From Limnomonas spitsbergensis (Eukaryota; Chlorophyta; Chlorophyceae; Chlamydomonadales): a stretch of 64,000 bases of DNA. Location of the stretch: assembly GCA_037349105.1 (NCBI GenBank), contig JAYJMM010000123.1, positions 9,238,001-9,302,000 on the forward strand, given 5' to 3'. The position numbers and the translations under genes are program-made. Below the pieces are notes generated by a model. The model was not told the DNA's origin. It made no database searches and saw nothing but the letters and a program-made list of their open reading frames with translations. The stretch's first letter is position 1. Each line of letters starts with the position of its first letter. This document shows positions 13,001-27,400 of this stretch, one piece after another.

Positions 13001-15383
13001 AGCATCTGCTGGCTCTGGCTCGGCTTGCCATGTGGTGCTGATCCCTTCATGGATACATGTGGTCAACTAAATACATTTAATATACCGTAGATCTGATTTG
13101 CCTCCCTTAGGGATTCCCGAGGGTATGAACGGTTGAATTCCGAGCCTTCCAAACTCTCTCCAGGTGGGCACTGCTCGCACGGTGGTGATCCTTGCACCTG
13201 AAGACGGGCGGCGCCACAACCGGCGTCTGTCCTCCACCCTCGCCAACCTGTACGCGCTGGCCTCGGGCGAGAAATACCGCCAGAAAGTTATTCTGGAGTC
13301 AGTCTTTGACAAGGACACGAAAAATGTGAGGAGAATGACACATAGACACGCAATCACTCAATTACAAATAAATTTTAAAACAATTTTAAATTTTGAAATG
13401 AGCAAGGTTAGAGCATAGTAATGCACAAACCTGAAGGATTCGGGGGGCTAAAAGAGTGGAAATGCTCGATCGTAACCCTAAACCCCTATATGGGGCGTAA
13501 AGGAGCTAAGCTCTTGAAAGACCTTTAGTCGGAAAAGTTTTTCCTCTTACGTCTGAGCTTGAAGCCCCTCTAACTTTCGAAACCGGCCCCCCCGACACTG
13601 GTAACACTTTCTGTGGGCAGGACCCTCTACCTAACTGTGAACTGCTTGTGCAAGCTTGAGGAGTAGGATGAGCGCAGTTTAAAGCGCCGACATTTCTGAC
13701 GGATATTTTTGTAGTCCCAGACTGATTCTATCTCGGAGACTATTGCCAATCTGAGCCCCCCAAATACGTAAGGCAAAACTCATATTTTGTTCAGAATAAG
13801 TTTATAAGTAGACCAAGGCTGAGAACAGTACTTCCTTGTGTGCACTCAAATAAAAAGTGTTGACCTGCTAGGGAGTAGGAGTGAATGATGCATGTTGCTC
13901 ATGGCCGCTCATTATGGATTGCCCGACCACCTCCCAACAAATTTAAATTGTGTGTGTCTGATCAATATGCCTAACCCCAGTACATTAGGGTACACTGTCC
14001 CTGTGTCAGTGCTACCCGTTTGCTTTCCCAAGCCTTGGTGTATCTACACCCCCCACTCCCGTCGGGACATTGGGTCAGGTGCCATGCTCAACATTGTGCG
14101 ACTCATTGTCTCCTCAAATATTTGCGACAACTTATATGCAGCAAATATATTTTTCCTGAGCCTTTGTTTTCGCCGCACGCCTTCACTTAGGACACTGGCC
14201 CAGGTGCCATGCTCCATCAGATGACCGCATCAGCCAGGTTCCTGATCACTTCGGTACCAGCCCTCAGCAATCTCTCCAACCTGATGTCACTGGTGCGTGT
14301 TGAAGAGGGGGTTAAGGGTTCAGGCTGTATTTCAACCATAGGGCTTAGGGTTCCGGGATTTAAGGGTCCAGGGTTTAAGGGTGCAGGGCTGTAGGTTACA
14401 GGGCTTAAGGGTACAGGGCTTAAGGGTGCAGGGCTTAAGGGTACAGGGCTTTAGGGTACAGGGCTTAAGGGTACAGGGCTTAAGGGTACAGGGCTTGAGG
14501 GTACAGGGCTTTAGGGTACAGGGTTTACGGGTACAGAGCTTTAGGGAACAGGGCTGAAGGGTGCTGGGCTTAAGGGAACAGAGTTTAAGGGTACAGGGCT
14601 TTAGGGTACAGGGCTTTAGGGTACAGGGCAATGGGTACAGGGCTTTAGGGTACAGGGCTTTACGGTATAGGGTTTACAGGTACAGAGCTTTAGGGAACAG
14701 GGCTGAAGGGTGCAGGGCTTTAGGGTACAGGGCTTTAGGGTACAGGGTTTAAGGGTACAGGGCTTAAGGTTACAGGGCTTAAGGGTGCAGGGCTTTAGGG
14801 TACAGGGTTAAGGGTACAGGGTTCTTAGGGTACATGGTTTAGGGGGTTCCTGATGACATAAGTGTCAGCCTTTGTCAATTTCTCAAAGCTGGTGTTATTG
14901 GTGTGTGTTGGGAAAGGCTTCCGTGGTCAAGTACAGGATTGCAAAAAACTGAACCCTTCCTAAACTTGTAACCTCATATATGGCGCTGGTGCATGCTGCA
15001 CAAGGGTCCAGGGTTTTAGGGCTTGGGTTTTATTTAATCCTATGGTTTCAGGGTAAAGGGTTTATTGTATGCTTTAGGATTGCAGACTGTTCTATCTAGC
15101 ACCTGTTGGGGTCCGTGGCGCTGGTGTGTCACTGTGTTGTATGACTGTATGAGACACCCTGCCTCCCTCCTACCCCCTCTCCCCACTGCCTCCCCCCTGT
15201 TCCCCCTTCCCCCCCCTGCCCCCTTCTCCACTCCTCTCTTGCCCTCTCCCCCTCCTCCTTCTCCCCTCTCCAACCCCTCGCCCCTCCCCCTGTCTCCCCC
15301 TCTTCACGCCCCCCTTCCCCCTCCCGATCCTCCCCCTGCCCCCCCCCCCCGCCTCCCCCTCCCCCATCCTCCCCTCCTCTCTC

Positions 15384-15427
<44 letters not shown>

Positions 15428-18400
15428 CCCCTCCCCTTGTGTGTATGTGCAAGGGGAATGATGACCCACATTACTATTGTTACGATTGTTAGGAATACTA
15501 TGAATCCTCTCATGTGTCTTACTGATGCAGTGCGCCACTCAGCAGGGTCACCTGAACCCTCAACCCTCAATCCTAAACCCTGATGCAGTGCGCCACTCAG
15601 CAGGGTCACCTGAACCCTCAACCCTCAACCCTAAACCCTGATGCAGTGCACCACTCAGCAGGGTCACCTTAACCCTGAACCCTGAACCCTAAACCCTGAT
15701 GCAGTGCGCCACTCAGCCGGGTCACCTTAACCCTCAACCCTAAACCCTAAACCCTGATGCAGTGCGCCACTCAGCCGGGTCACCTTAACCCTCAACCCTC
15801 AACCCTAAACCCTATTGCAGTGCGCCACTCAGCCGGGTCACCTTAACCCTCAACCCTAAACCCTAAACCCTGATGCAGTGCGCCACTCAGCCGGGCATGA
15901 GCAAGGTGTTCCGGGAGCTGGCCACGCACTCCATCGGCAAGGAGTTCTACGTCGTGCGGCAATCGAAGCTCCTGGGCAAGACCTTTGGGGAGGCGCGGCG
16001 CCTGTACGACAAGGTCACACTATGCGGCCTCGTCAACCACAAAACCGGTGGGTCGGGTGTGGGTGGGGGAGAGTGGCGGGGAGCCTTGGAGGCTCAGGCG
16101 GAATTGCACCAGAGTCAGGTTCAAGTACTTTTCGAATTTGAAATCTGGACGGTTAGGAGGTATGTGTGTGGGGGGGAGCTGAGGCTGAATAGCAGGTTGT
16201 GTGAAACTGTGAAATGAGAAATTAGCCAAGGCTGCCCGCCTCCATCATTTGTGCCGGAGCACAGCGCAGATTGTCCCGATCTGGTGTCGTGGCCCCTCAT
16301 GTTACTAGGATGGTATCGACTGAATTTAGTGTAACCTCTGAATCTGGTTGTGTGATGTAGCCAACTGACGTTCGCTATCGATCCGTGTTTGTGACCAACT
16401 GAAGTTAGTCATCGATACGTGTGATTTGACCAACTGAAGTTGGTGATTCACATGTGTGATATACCAAAATCAACTGCCATTCTTCAGTCTCTGTCCCCTC
16501 TTGTACCGCCGCTGCCTGCATGTAAGCCCCAGCTGTGGCCACCTGATCCCTGAAGTACCGCCTGCCGGCCACAGTGTGTGCTACCTGCCAGCCTCAACGT
16601 GTACTGCTGATCCCTGAAGTACCGCCTGCCAGCCTCAACGTGTACTGCTTGTTAGCCCCCTCATGTTTTGTCTGACTGCCACTTCAACCAGTCAACACTG
16701 TCTCATTGACCACAGGCAAGCCTAAGTTGTTTCCCCTTATGTACTGCCGTACAGCTTTTAGTGTACTGCCTGTCAGCCTACTCTTGTACCGCTGTTGCCC
16801 GTTGGCAAGCCCCAGCGGTGCTCCCTCTTGTACTGCCTTTCATCCTCTCTTGTACTGCATGACTGCCCCCTCCTGTACCGCTTTTCCCCGTAGGCAAGCT
16901 CCAGCTGGCCCCATATTGTACTGCCTGCCGGCCCCTCATGTACTGCATGTCAGCCCCCTCATGGACTGCTGTTGCCTGTAGGCAAATTCCAGTTCCCCCT
17001 CTCTTGTACTGCCTGTCAGCCCCTCTTTTACTGCCTGTCAGCCCCCTCATGTACTGATGTTGCCTGTTGGCAAGCTCCAGCTGCCCCCTTCTTGTACAGC
17101 CTGTCATTCAATCTTGTACTGCCTGTCAGCCCCTCATGTACTGCTGTTGCCCGTAGGCATGCTCCAGCTGTGCCCCTCTTGTACTGCATATCAGCCCCTT
17201 GTGCACTGCCTGCCAGCCCCCTCATGTACTGCTGTGGCCTGTAGGCAAGCCCCAGCTGTGCCCTCCTGACAACGTGGTCATCGGCCCCAACGACTCAGCG
17301 CTGCTGCTGGCCATTGACTTCAAGAAGCTAGATCCGCTGGAGAAGCCCCTGGTGATGCAGAAGACAAGTGGGTGATGACTCATGATGACTCGTAATGACT
17401 CATGATGACTCGTAATGACTCATGATGACTCATGATGACTCATGATCATTCATGAAGACTCATGATGACTCATGATGACGGGTGGCGGCCCGTGGGGTGG
17501 GTTGGGAGTGCAGGAGATGGGGTGGATGGAGATGTGGAAGTATGGGAGTGGAGAGTTGGAGGTGTTGGGGTGTAGTACACTAGTATGAGGTGTCTCTGAG
17601 ATGAGTAGGAGAGGAGGTCTGGAGGCGTAGCTGAAACCTAGTAAACCGTAGCATTGTATGAGGTGTGGATGGCTGGGAGATGATGCATAGAGGTGTGGGG
17701 GAGGGGACTGGTGGACACAGCGCATCACATGTACTTCTACCTGAATTCAATGCCTTTTCCCTGAATTACATCTCCATGGCGCATCATGGAACTCGTGCCT
17801 CTGTTACTGAAATAACCCTTAACTCCTATCCAGTGATGTCCTAGTGACGTGGTCCAGGCCAGTAAGGTACCAGATGGGACACCAATTGAGCCTCCCGAAG
17901 GAGGAGGCAGGGGGGGTAACACCGAAGGGGGGGGGGCACAGGGGGGGGGGGTAATCCTGAAGGTGGGGGGCATAGGGGGGTAATCTTGAAGGGGGGGGCA
18001 CACGGGGGGGGTAATCCTGAAGGGGAGGGCAGGGGGGTAGCCCTGAAGGAAGGGGCAGGGGGGTAGCCCTGAAGGGAGGGGCAGGGGGGTAGCCCGGAAG
18101 GGATGGGCAGGGGGGTAGCCCGGAAGGGATGGGCAGGGGGGTAGCCCGGAAGGGATGGGCAGGGGTGGTTACACCCTCGAGCTAAAATTTGGTATAGCAA
18201 GGTCTGTTGTTTGGACGCCGGCCTTGGTTGGTCCCCATCCACCTCATGGAGGCCTCCTGGCCGCCCCCAAGGGGGTCCGGTGCTGCCCCCCAAGGAGGTC
18301 AGGTGCATGGGCTAAAACAACAATGCCCTATTCAGCATGAAGACCCCACTTCCTCCCGCAGCCTTGCCTCTCACTTCACCCCGCTTGAATCATACAAGTC

Positions 18401-21400
18401 CCCTTCCCCCCCTTGGTGCATGAAGCGCCCAGATTTCACAAGTTTCCCCGCCCACTCTTTCCGGGGCACATTTAAATGCCAGTGTCCCCACCCCCTCCAT
18501 GCACTGCCCATTTGCATGCACATTTCCTTGCTCCCTTCATGCGTAACACAACCGATTGCAAGTATCTCTACCCCCTTTGTGCGGAACACGTTCAATTGCA
18601 CGCCCCCCCCCCCTCTTTCTGGAGCACATTTGAATGCAAGCTCCCCCCCTCCCCCCTCTCTCTGGTGCAACAGGCCAGGTGCTCATGAGCAAATCTTCAG
18701 AATCCATTGACGAGAGCTTTGTGGACTCCGTTGACTTGGATAAGAAGCCTATCCTAGGGACGAGCATCGAGGATGATGGTGTGTGTGTGGAGGTGTGAGG
18801 GGGTATGTGTGTGGTGGGGGGGGGGGTATGTGTGTGGGGAGGTGTGTATGTGTGTGGGGAGGGGGGTACTTGAAGAATGGGCATGCTGGCAAATTGGTAG
18901 GTGTGTGGGGAGGGGGTGATATCTTGATGCCAGGCTGGCGTCTTAGTAGATGTGTAGGTGGGCAGGCATGCGTGTGCGCGTTCATGCATACTCATGAAGA
19001 GCTGGCATATTAGTAGGTGGGTCAGAGGGTAGGTGGGTCAGAGGGTAGGTGGGTCAGAGGGTAGGTGGGTCAGAGGATAGGTGGGTCGGAGGGTAGGTGG
19101 GTCGGTGGATAGGTGGGTCAGAGGGTAGGTGGGTCAGAGGGTAGGTGGGTCAGAGGGTAGGTGGGTCAGAGGGTAGGTGGGTCGGTGGATAGGTGGGTCG
19201 GTGGATAGGTGGGTCGGTGGATAGGTGGGTCGGTGGATAGGTGGGTCGGTGGATAGGTGGGTCGGTGGATAGGTGGGTCGGTGGATAGGTGGGTCGGTGG
19301 ATAGGTGGGTCGGTGGATAGGTGGGTCGGTGGATAGGTGGGTCGGTGGATAGGTGGGTCAGAGGGTAGATGGATAGGTGGGTCAGAGGGTAGGTGGGTCA
19401 GAGGGTAGGTGGGTTGGTGGATAGGTGGGTCGGTGGATAGGTGGGTCAGAGGATAGGTGGGTCAGTGGATAGGTGGGTCAGAGGGTAGGTGGGTCAGAGG
19501 GTAGGTGGGTCGGTGGATAGGTGGGTCAGAGGATAGGTGGGTTGGTGGATAGGTGGGTCAGAGGGTAGGTGGGTCAGAGGGTAGGTGGGTCGGTGGATAG
19601 GTGGGTCGGTGGATAGGTGGGTCGGTGGATAGGTGGGTCGGTGGATAGGTGGGTCGGTGGATAGGTGGGTCGGTGGATAGGTGGGTCGGTGGATAGGTGG
19701 GTCGGTGGATAGGTGGGTCGGTGGATAGGTGGGTCGGTGGATAGGTGGGTCAGAGGGTAGGTGGATAGGTGGGTCAGAGGGTAGGTGGGTCAGAGGGTAG
19801 GTGGGTTGGTTGATAGGTGGGTCGGTGGATAGGTGGGTCAGAGGATAGGTGGGTCGGTGGATAGGTGGGTCGGTGGATAGGTGGGTCGGTGGATAGGTGG
19901 GTCGGTGGATAGGTGGGTCGGTGGATAGGTGGGTCAGAGGGTAGGTGGGTCAGAGGGTAGGTGGGTCGGTGGATAGGTGGGTCAGAGGGTAGGTGGGTCA
20001 GAGGGTAGATGGGTCGGTGGATAGGTGGGTCGGTGGATAGGTGGGTCAGAGGGTAGGTGGGTCGGTGGATAGGTGGGTCGGTGGATAGGTGGGTCGGTGG
20101 ATAGGTGGGTCGGTGGATAGGTGGGTCAGAGGGTAGGTGGGTCGGTGGATAGGTGGGTCGGTGGATAGGTGGGTCGGTGGATAGGTGGGTCGGTGGATAG
20201 GTGGGTCGGTGGATAGGTGGGTCAGAGGGTAGGTGGGTCGGTGGATAGGTGGGTAGGTGGGTCGGTGGATAGGTGGGTCGGTGGATAGGTGGGTCGGTGG
20301 ATAGGTGGGTCGGTGGATAGGTGGGTCAGAGGGTAGGTGGGTCGGTGGATAGGTGGGTCAGAGGGTAGGTGGGTCGGTGGACAGGTGGGTCGGTGGATAG
20401 GTGGGTCGGTGGATAGGTGGGTCGGTGGATAGGTGGGTCAGAGGGTAGGTGGGTCGGTGGATAGGTGGGTCGGTGGATAGGTGGGTCGGTGGATAGGTGG
20501 GTCGGTGGATAGGTGGGTCGGTGGATAGGTAGGTCGGTGGATAGGTGGGTCAGAGGGTAGGTGGGTTGGTGGATAGGTGGGTCGGTGGATAGGTGGGTCA
20601 GAGGGTAGGTGGGTCGGTGGATAGGTGGGTCGGTGGATAGGTGGGTCGGTGGATAGGTGGGTCGGTGGATAGGTGGGTCGGTGGATAGGTGGGTCAGTGG
20701 ATAGGTGGGTCAGTGGATAGGTGGGTTGGTGGATAGGTGGGTCGGTGGATAGGTGGGTCAGAGGGTAGGTGGGTTGGTGGATAGGTGGGTCGGTGGATAG
20801 GTGGGTCGGTGGATAGGTGGGTCAGTGGATAGGTGGGTTGGTGGATAGGTGGGTCGGTGGATAGGTGGGTCAGTGGATAGGTGGGTCAGTGGATAGGTGG
20901 GTCGGTGGATAGGTGGGTCAGAGGGTAGGTGGGTCAGAGGGTAGGTGGGTCGGTGGATAGGTGGGTCGGTGGATAGGTGGGTCGGTGGATAGGTGGGTCA
21001 GTGGATAGGTGGGTCGGTGGATAGGTGGGTCAGTGGATAGGTGGGTCGGTGGATAGGTGGGTCGGTGGATAGGTGGGTCGGTGGATAGGTGGGTCGGTGG
21101 ATAGGTGGGTCGGTGGATAGGTGGGTCGGTGGATAGGTGGGTCGGTGGATAGGTGGGTCGGTGGATAGGTGGGTCGGTGGATAGGTGGGTCGGTGGATAG
21201 GTGGGTCAGTGGATAGGTGGGTCGGTGGATAGGTGGGTCGGTGGATAGGTGGGTCGGTGGATAGGTGGGTCAGAGGGTAGGTGGGTCGGTGGATAGGTGG
21301 GTCGGTGGATAGGTGGGTCAGAGGGTAGGTGGGTCGGTGGATAGGTGGGTCGGTGGATAGGTGGGTCGGTGGATAGGTGGGTCAGAGGGTAGGTGGGTCG

Positions 21401-24400
21401 GCGGATAGGTGGGTCAGAGGGTAGGTGGGTCGGTGGATAGGTGGATAGGTGGGTCGGTGGATAGGTGGGTCAGAGGGTAGGTGGGTCAGAGGTTAGGTGG
21501 GTCGGTGGATAGGTGGGTCGGTGGATAGACGGTCTTGAAGAACTAGCAGACTGGTGGGTGAATCGGTAGTTGGGTGGTCTTGAAGAAGGATTAGGTGGGT
21601 ACTAGGTATGGACTTTTCAACTGACTGGGTAGAGGTGGACCGGCAGGCAGGCGGGCAGAGGCAGTGTGACAGGCAGGCAGGCGGGCAGAGGCAGTTTGAC
21701 AGGCAGGCAGGCGGGCAGAGGCAGGCGGGCAAGTGGGCATGTGGGCAGACTGGCAGAGGCAGACGGGTAGAGGCAGTTTGACAGGTGGACATGCACGCAG
21801 GCGGGCAGAGGCAGGTGGACAGGTAGGTGGGCAGAGGCTGGTGGGCAGGTAGGTGGGCAGAGGCAGGTGGACAGGTAGGTTGGCAGAGGCAGGCAGGCAG
21901 GTGGGCAGAGGCAGGTGGACAGGTAGGTGGGCAGAGGCAGGCAGGCAGGTGGGTAGAGGTAGGTGGGCAGAAGGTACTCAAGAGGATTGGACCCACCTCC
22001 TTGCAGGCCGGGGGGTGAACAAGCCTGCGGAAAACGCATCGAAACCAGACGGGCCCCCTTCCGTGTGGAGAGAGCGTATGGAGAGCGAAGAGCTCTCATC
22101 GGACGAGGAGCAGCCAGACATGTCGGAGGAGGGACGGGGTGAGGATGACAGGCCAATTTAGGGTGCTTCAGCTACGGTTCAGCTACTGTCCTGCTATGGT
22201 TAAGCTGCCATTTAGCTACTATCTAGCTTTAACCCAGCTTCAATTTAGCTACAGTTCAGCTACATCACGGCCTACGGCCAAGTGAGGGCGTCATGCAGCG
22301 AGTTTTGCTGCTTGGAATCTCACCAGCCCTTTGGCTGCAGCCCTTTGACCATCCCTTAGGCTGCAGCCCTTGGACCAGCCCTAAGGTTGCAGCCCTTGGA
22401 CCAGCCCTTTGATTGCAGCCCTTAGACCAGCCCTTTGATTGCAGCCCTTAGACCAGCCCTTTGATTGCAGCCCTTAGACCAGCCCTTTGATTGCAGCCCT
22501 TAGACCAGCCCTTAGGCTGCAGCCCTTGGACCAGCCCTTAGGCTGCAGCCCTTGGACCAGCCCTAAGGTTGCAGCCCTTGGACCAGCCCTTTGATTGCAG
22601 CCCTTAGACCAGCCCTTTGATTGCAGCCCTTAGACCAGCCCTTTGATTGCAGCCCTTAGACCAGCCCTTTGATTGCAGCCCTTTGGTTGCAGCCCTTTGG
22701 ATGCAGCCCTTTGGTTGCAGCCCTTTGGTAGCAGCCCTTTGGTTGCAGCCCTTTGGTTGCATCCCTCTGGTTGCAGCCCTTTGGTTGCAGCCCTTTGGTT
22801 GCATCCCTTTGGTTGCATCCCTTTGGTTGCAGCCCTTTGGTAGCATCCCTTTGGTTGCATCCCTTTGGTTGCAGCCCTTTGTTTGCATCCCTCTGGTTGC
22901 AGCCCTTTGGTAGCAGCCCTTTGGTTGCAGCCCTTTGTTTGCATCCCTTTGGTTGCATCCCTTTGGTAGCAGCCCTTTGGTTGCAGCCCTTTGGTTGCAT
23001 CCCTTTGGTTGCATCCCTTTGGTTGCATCCCTTTGGTTGCATCCCTTTGGTTGCAGCCCTTTGGTTGCATCCCTTTGGTTGCATCCCTTTGGTTGCAGCC
23101 CTTTGGTTGCAGCCCTTTGGTTGCATCCCTTTGGTTGCAGCCCTTTGGTTGCATCCCTTTGGTTGCATCCCTTTGGTTGCATCCCTTTGGTTGCATCCCT
23201 TTGGTAGCAGCCCTTTGGTTGCATCCCTTTGGTTGCATCCCTTTGGTTGCATCCCTTTGGTTGCATCCCTTTGGTTGCAGCCCTTTGGTTGCATCCCTTT
23301 GGTTGCATCCCTTTGGTTGCATCCCTTTGGTAGCAGCCCTTTGGTTGCATCCCTTTGGTTGCATCCCTTTGGTTGCATCCCTTTGGTTGCAGCCCTTTGG
23401 TTGCAGCCCTTTGGTTGCATCCCTTTGGTGGCATCCCTTTGGTTGCATCCCTTTGGTAGCAGCCCTTTGGTTGCATCCCTTTGGTTGCATCCCTTTGGTT
23501 GCATCCCTTTGGTTGCATCCCTTTGGTTGCATCCCTTTGGTTGCATCCCTTTGGTTGCATCCCTTTGGTTGCATCCCTTTGGTTGCATCCCTTTGGTTGC
23601 ATCCCTTTGGTAGCAGCCCTTTGGTTGCATCCCTTTGGTTGCATCCCTTTGGTTGCATCCCTTTGGTTGCATACCTTTGGTTGCATCCCTTTGGTTGCAT
23701 CCCTTTGGTTGCAGCCCTTTGGTTGCATCCCTTTGGTTGCATCCCTTTGGTTGCAGCCCTTTGGTTGCATCCCTTTGGTTGCATCCCTTTGGTTGCATCC
23801 CTTTGGTTGCATCCCTTTGGTTGCATCCCTTTGGTTGCATCCCTTTGGTTGCAGCCCTTTGGTTGCATCCCTTTGGTAGCATCCCTTTGGTAGCAGCCCT
23901 TTGGTTGCATCCCTTTGGTTGCATCCCTTTGGTTGCATCCCTTTGGTTGCATCCCTTTGGTTGCATCCCTTTGGTTGCATCCCTTTGGTAGCAGCCCTTT
24001 GGTTGCATCCCTTTGGTTGCATCCCTTTGGTTGCATCCCTTTGGTTGCATACCTTTGGTTGCATCCCTTTGGTTGCATCCCTTTGGTTGCAGCCCTTTGG
24101 TTGCATCCCTTTGGTTGCATCCCTTTGGTTGCAGCCCTTTGGTTGCATCCCTTTGGTTGCATCCCTTTGGTTGCATCCCTTTGGTTGCATCCCTTTGGTT
24201 GCATCCCTTTGGTTGCATCCCTTTGGTTGCATCCCTTTGGTTGCATCCCTTTGGTTGCATCCCTTTGGTTGCATCCCTTTGGTTGCATCCCTTTGGTAGC
24301 AGCCCTTTGGTTGCATCCCTTTGGTAGCAGCCCTTTGGTTGCATCCCTTTGGTTGCATCCCTTTGGTTGCATCCCTTTGGTTGCATCCCTTTGGTAGCAG

Positions 24401-27400
24401 CCCTTTGGTTGCAGCCCTTTGGTTGCATCCCTTTGGTTGCATCCCTTTGGTTGCATCCCTTTGGTTGCAGCCCTTTGGTCGCATCCCTTTGGTTGCATCC
24501 CTTTGGTTGCATCCCTTTGGTTGCATCCCTTTGGTTGCATCCCTTTGGTAGCAGCCCTTTGGTTGCAGCCCTTTGGTTGCATCCCTTTGGTTGCATCCCT
24601 TTGGTTGCAGCCCTTTGGTTGCAGCCCTTTGGTTGCATCCCTTTGGTTGCATCCCTTTGGTAGCAGCCCTTTGGTAGCAGCCCTTTGGTTGCATCCCTTT
24701 GGTTGCATCCCTTTTGTTGCATCCCTTTGGTTGCATCCCTTTGTTTGCATCCCTTTGGTTGCAGCCCTTTGGTTGCATCCCTTTGGTTGCATCCCTTTGG
24801 TTGCATCCCTTTGGTTGCAGCCCTTTGGTTGCATCCCTTTGGTTGCATCCCTTTGGTTGCATCCCTTTGGTTGCATCCCTTTGGTTGCATCCCTTTGGTT
24901 GCATCCCTTTGGTTGCATCCCTTTGGTTGCATCCCTTTGGTTGCATCCCTTTGGTTGCAGCCCTTTGGTTGCATCCCTTTGGTTGCATCCCTTTGGTTGC
25001 ATCCCTTTGGTTGCATCCCTTTGGTTGCATCCCTTTGGTTGCATCCCTTTGGTTGCATCCCTTTGGTTGCATCCCTTTGGTTGCAGCCCTTTGGTTGCAT
25101 CCCTTTGGTTGCATCCCTTTGGTTGCAGCCCTTTGGTTGCAGCCCTTTGGTTGCATCCCTTTGGTTGCATCCCTTTGGTTGCAGCCCTTTGTTTGCATCC
25201 CTTTGTTTGCATCCCTTTGGTTGCATCCCTTTGGTTGCATCCCTTTGGTTGCATCCCTTTGGTTGCATCCCTTTGGTTGCATCCCTTTGGTAGCAGCCCT
25301 TTGGTTGCAGCCCTTTGGTTGCATCCCTTTGGTTGCATCCCTTTGGTTGCATCCCTTTGGTTGCAGCCCTTTGGTTGCAGCCCTTTGGTTGCAGCCCTTT
25401 GGTTGCATCCCTTTGGTAGCAGCCCTTTGGTTGCATCCCTTTGGTTGCAGCCCTTTGGTTGCATCCCTTTGGTTGCAGCCCTTTGGTTGCAGCCCTTTGG
25501 TTGCATCCCTTTGGTTGCAGCCCTTTGGTTGCAGCCCTTTGTTTGCATCCCTTTGGTTGCATCCCTTTGGTTGCATCCCTTTGGTTGCATCCCTTTGGTT
25601 GCATCCCTTTGGTTGCATCCCTTTGGTTGCAGCCCTTTGGTTGCATCCCTTTGGTAGCAGCCCTTTGGTTGCAGCCCTTTGGTTGCATCCCTTTGGTTGC
25701 ATCCCTTTGGTTGCATCCCTTTGGTTGCAGCCCTTTGGTTGCAGCCCTTTGGTTGCAGCCCTTTGGTTGCATCCCTTTGGTAGCAGCCCTTTGGTAGCAG
25801 CCCTTTGGTTGCATCCCTTTGGTTGCATCCCTTTGGTTGCATCCCTTTGGTTGCATCCCTTTGGTTGCATCCCTTTGGTAGCAGCCCTTTGGTTGCAGCC
25901 CTTTGGTTGCATCCCTTTGGTTGCATCCCTTTGGTTGCAACCCTTTGGTAGCAGCCCGTTGGTTGCAGCCCTTTGGTTGCATCCCTTTGGTTGCATCCCT
26001 TTGGTTGCAGCCCTTTGGTTGCAGCCCTTTGGTTGCAGCCCTTTGGTTGCATCCCTTTGGTTGCATCCCTTTGGTTGCATCCCTTTGGTTGCATCCCTTT
26101 GGTTGCATCCCTTTGGTTGCATCCCTTTGGTTGCATCCCTTTGGTAGCAGCCCTTTGGTTGCAGCCCTTTGGTTGCATCCCTTTGGTTGCATCCCTTTGG
26201 TTGCAACCCTTTGGTAGCATCCCTTTGGTTGCATCCCTTTGGTTGCAGCCCTTTGGTTGCATCCCTTTGGTTGCAGCCCTTTGGTTGCATCCCTTTGGTT
26301 GCATCCCTTTGGTTGCATCCCTTTGGTTGCATCCCTTTGGTTGCATCCCTTTGGTTGCATCCCTTTGGTTGCAGCCCTTTGGTTGCAGCCCTTTGGTTGC
26401 AGCCCTTTGGTTGCAGCCCTTTGGTAGCAGCCCTTTGGTTGCAGCCCTTTGGTTGCATCCCTTTGGTTGCAGCCCTTTGGTTGCATCCCTTTGGTTGCAT
26501 CCCTTTGGTAGCAGCCCTTTGGTTGCATCCCTTTGGTTGCATCCCTTTGGTTGCATCCCTTTGGTTGCATCCCTTTGGTAGCAGCCCTTTGGTTGCATCC
26601 CTTTGGTAGCAGCCCTTTGGTTGCAGCCCTTTGGTTGCATCCCTTTGGTTGCATCCCTTTGGTTGCATCCCTTTGGTAGCAGCCCTTTGGTTGCATCCCT
26701 TTGGTTGCATCCCTTTGGTTGCATCCCTTTGGTAGCAGCCCTTTGGTTGCATCCATTTGGTTGCATCCCTTTGGTTGCATCCCTTTGGTTGCATCCCTTT
26801 GGTTGCATCCCTTTGGTTGAATCCCTTTGGTAGCAGCCCTTTGGTTGCACCCCTTTGGTTGCAGCCCTTTGGTTGCATCCCTTTGGTTGCAGCCCTTTGG
26901 TTGCACCCCTTTGGTTGAATCCCTTTGGTAGCAGCCCTTTGGTTGCAGCCCTTTGGTTGCATCCCTTTGGTTGCATCCCTTTGGTAGCAGCCCTTTGGTT
27001 GCATCCCTTTGGTAGCAGCCCTTTGGTTGCATCCCTTAGACCAGCCCTTTGGTTGCAGCCCTTTGGTTGCATCCCTTTGGTTGCATCCCTTTGGTAGCAG
27101 CCCTTTGGTTGCATCCCTTTGGTAGCAGCCCTTTGGTAGCAGCCCTTTGGTTGCATCCCTTTGGTTGCATCCCTTTGGTTGCAGCCCTTTGGTTGCATCC
27201 CTTTCGTAGCAGCCCTTTGGTAGCATCCCTTTGGTTGCATCCCTTTGGTTGCATCCCTTTGGTTGCATCCCTTTGGTTGCATCCCTTTGGTTGCATCCCT
27301 TTGGTTGCATCCCTTTGGTTGCATCCCTTTGGTTGCATCCCTTTGGTTGCATCCCTTTGGTTGCAGCCCTTTGGTAGCAGCCCTTTGGTAGCAGCCCTTT

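Noticed and set aside
14254..14295. Extension of channel exon 9 to a donor at about 14296
   Set aside because: In phase, but it would duplicate a segment already supplied by exon 10 (CATQPGMSK) when compared with the plant family; the donor at 14254 gives a clean alignment.
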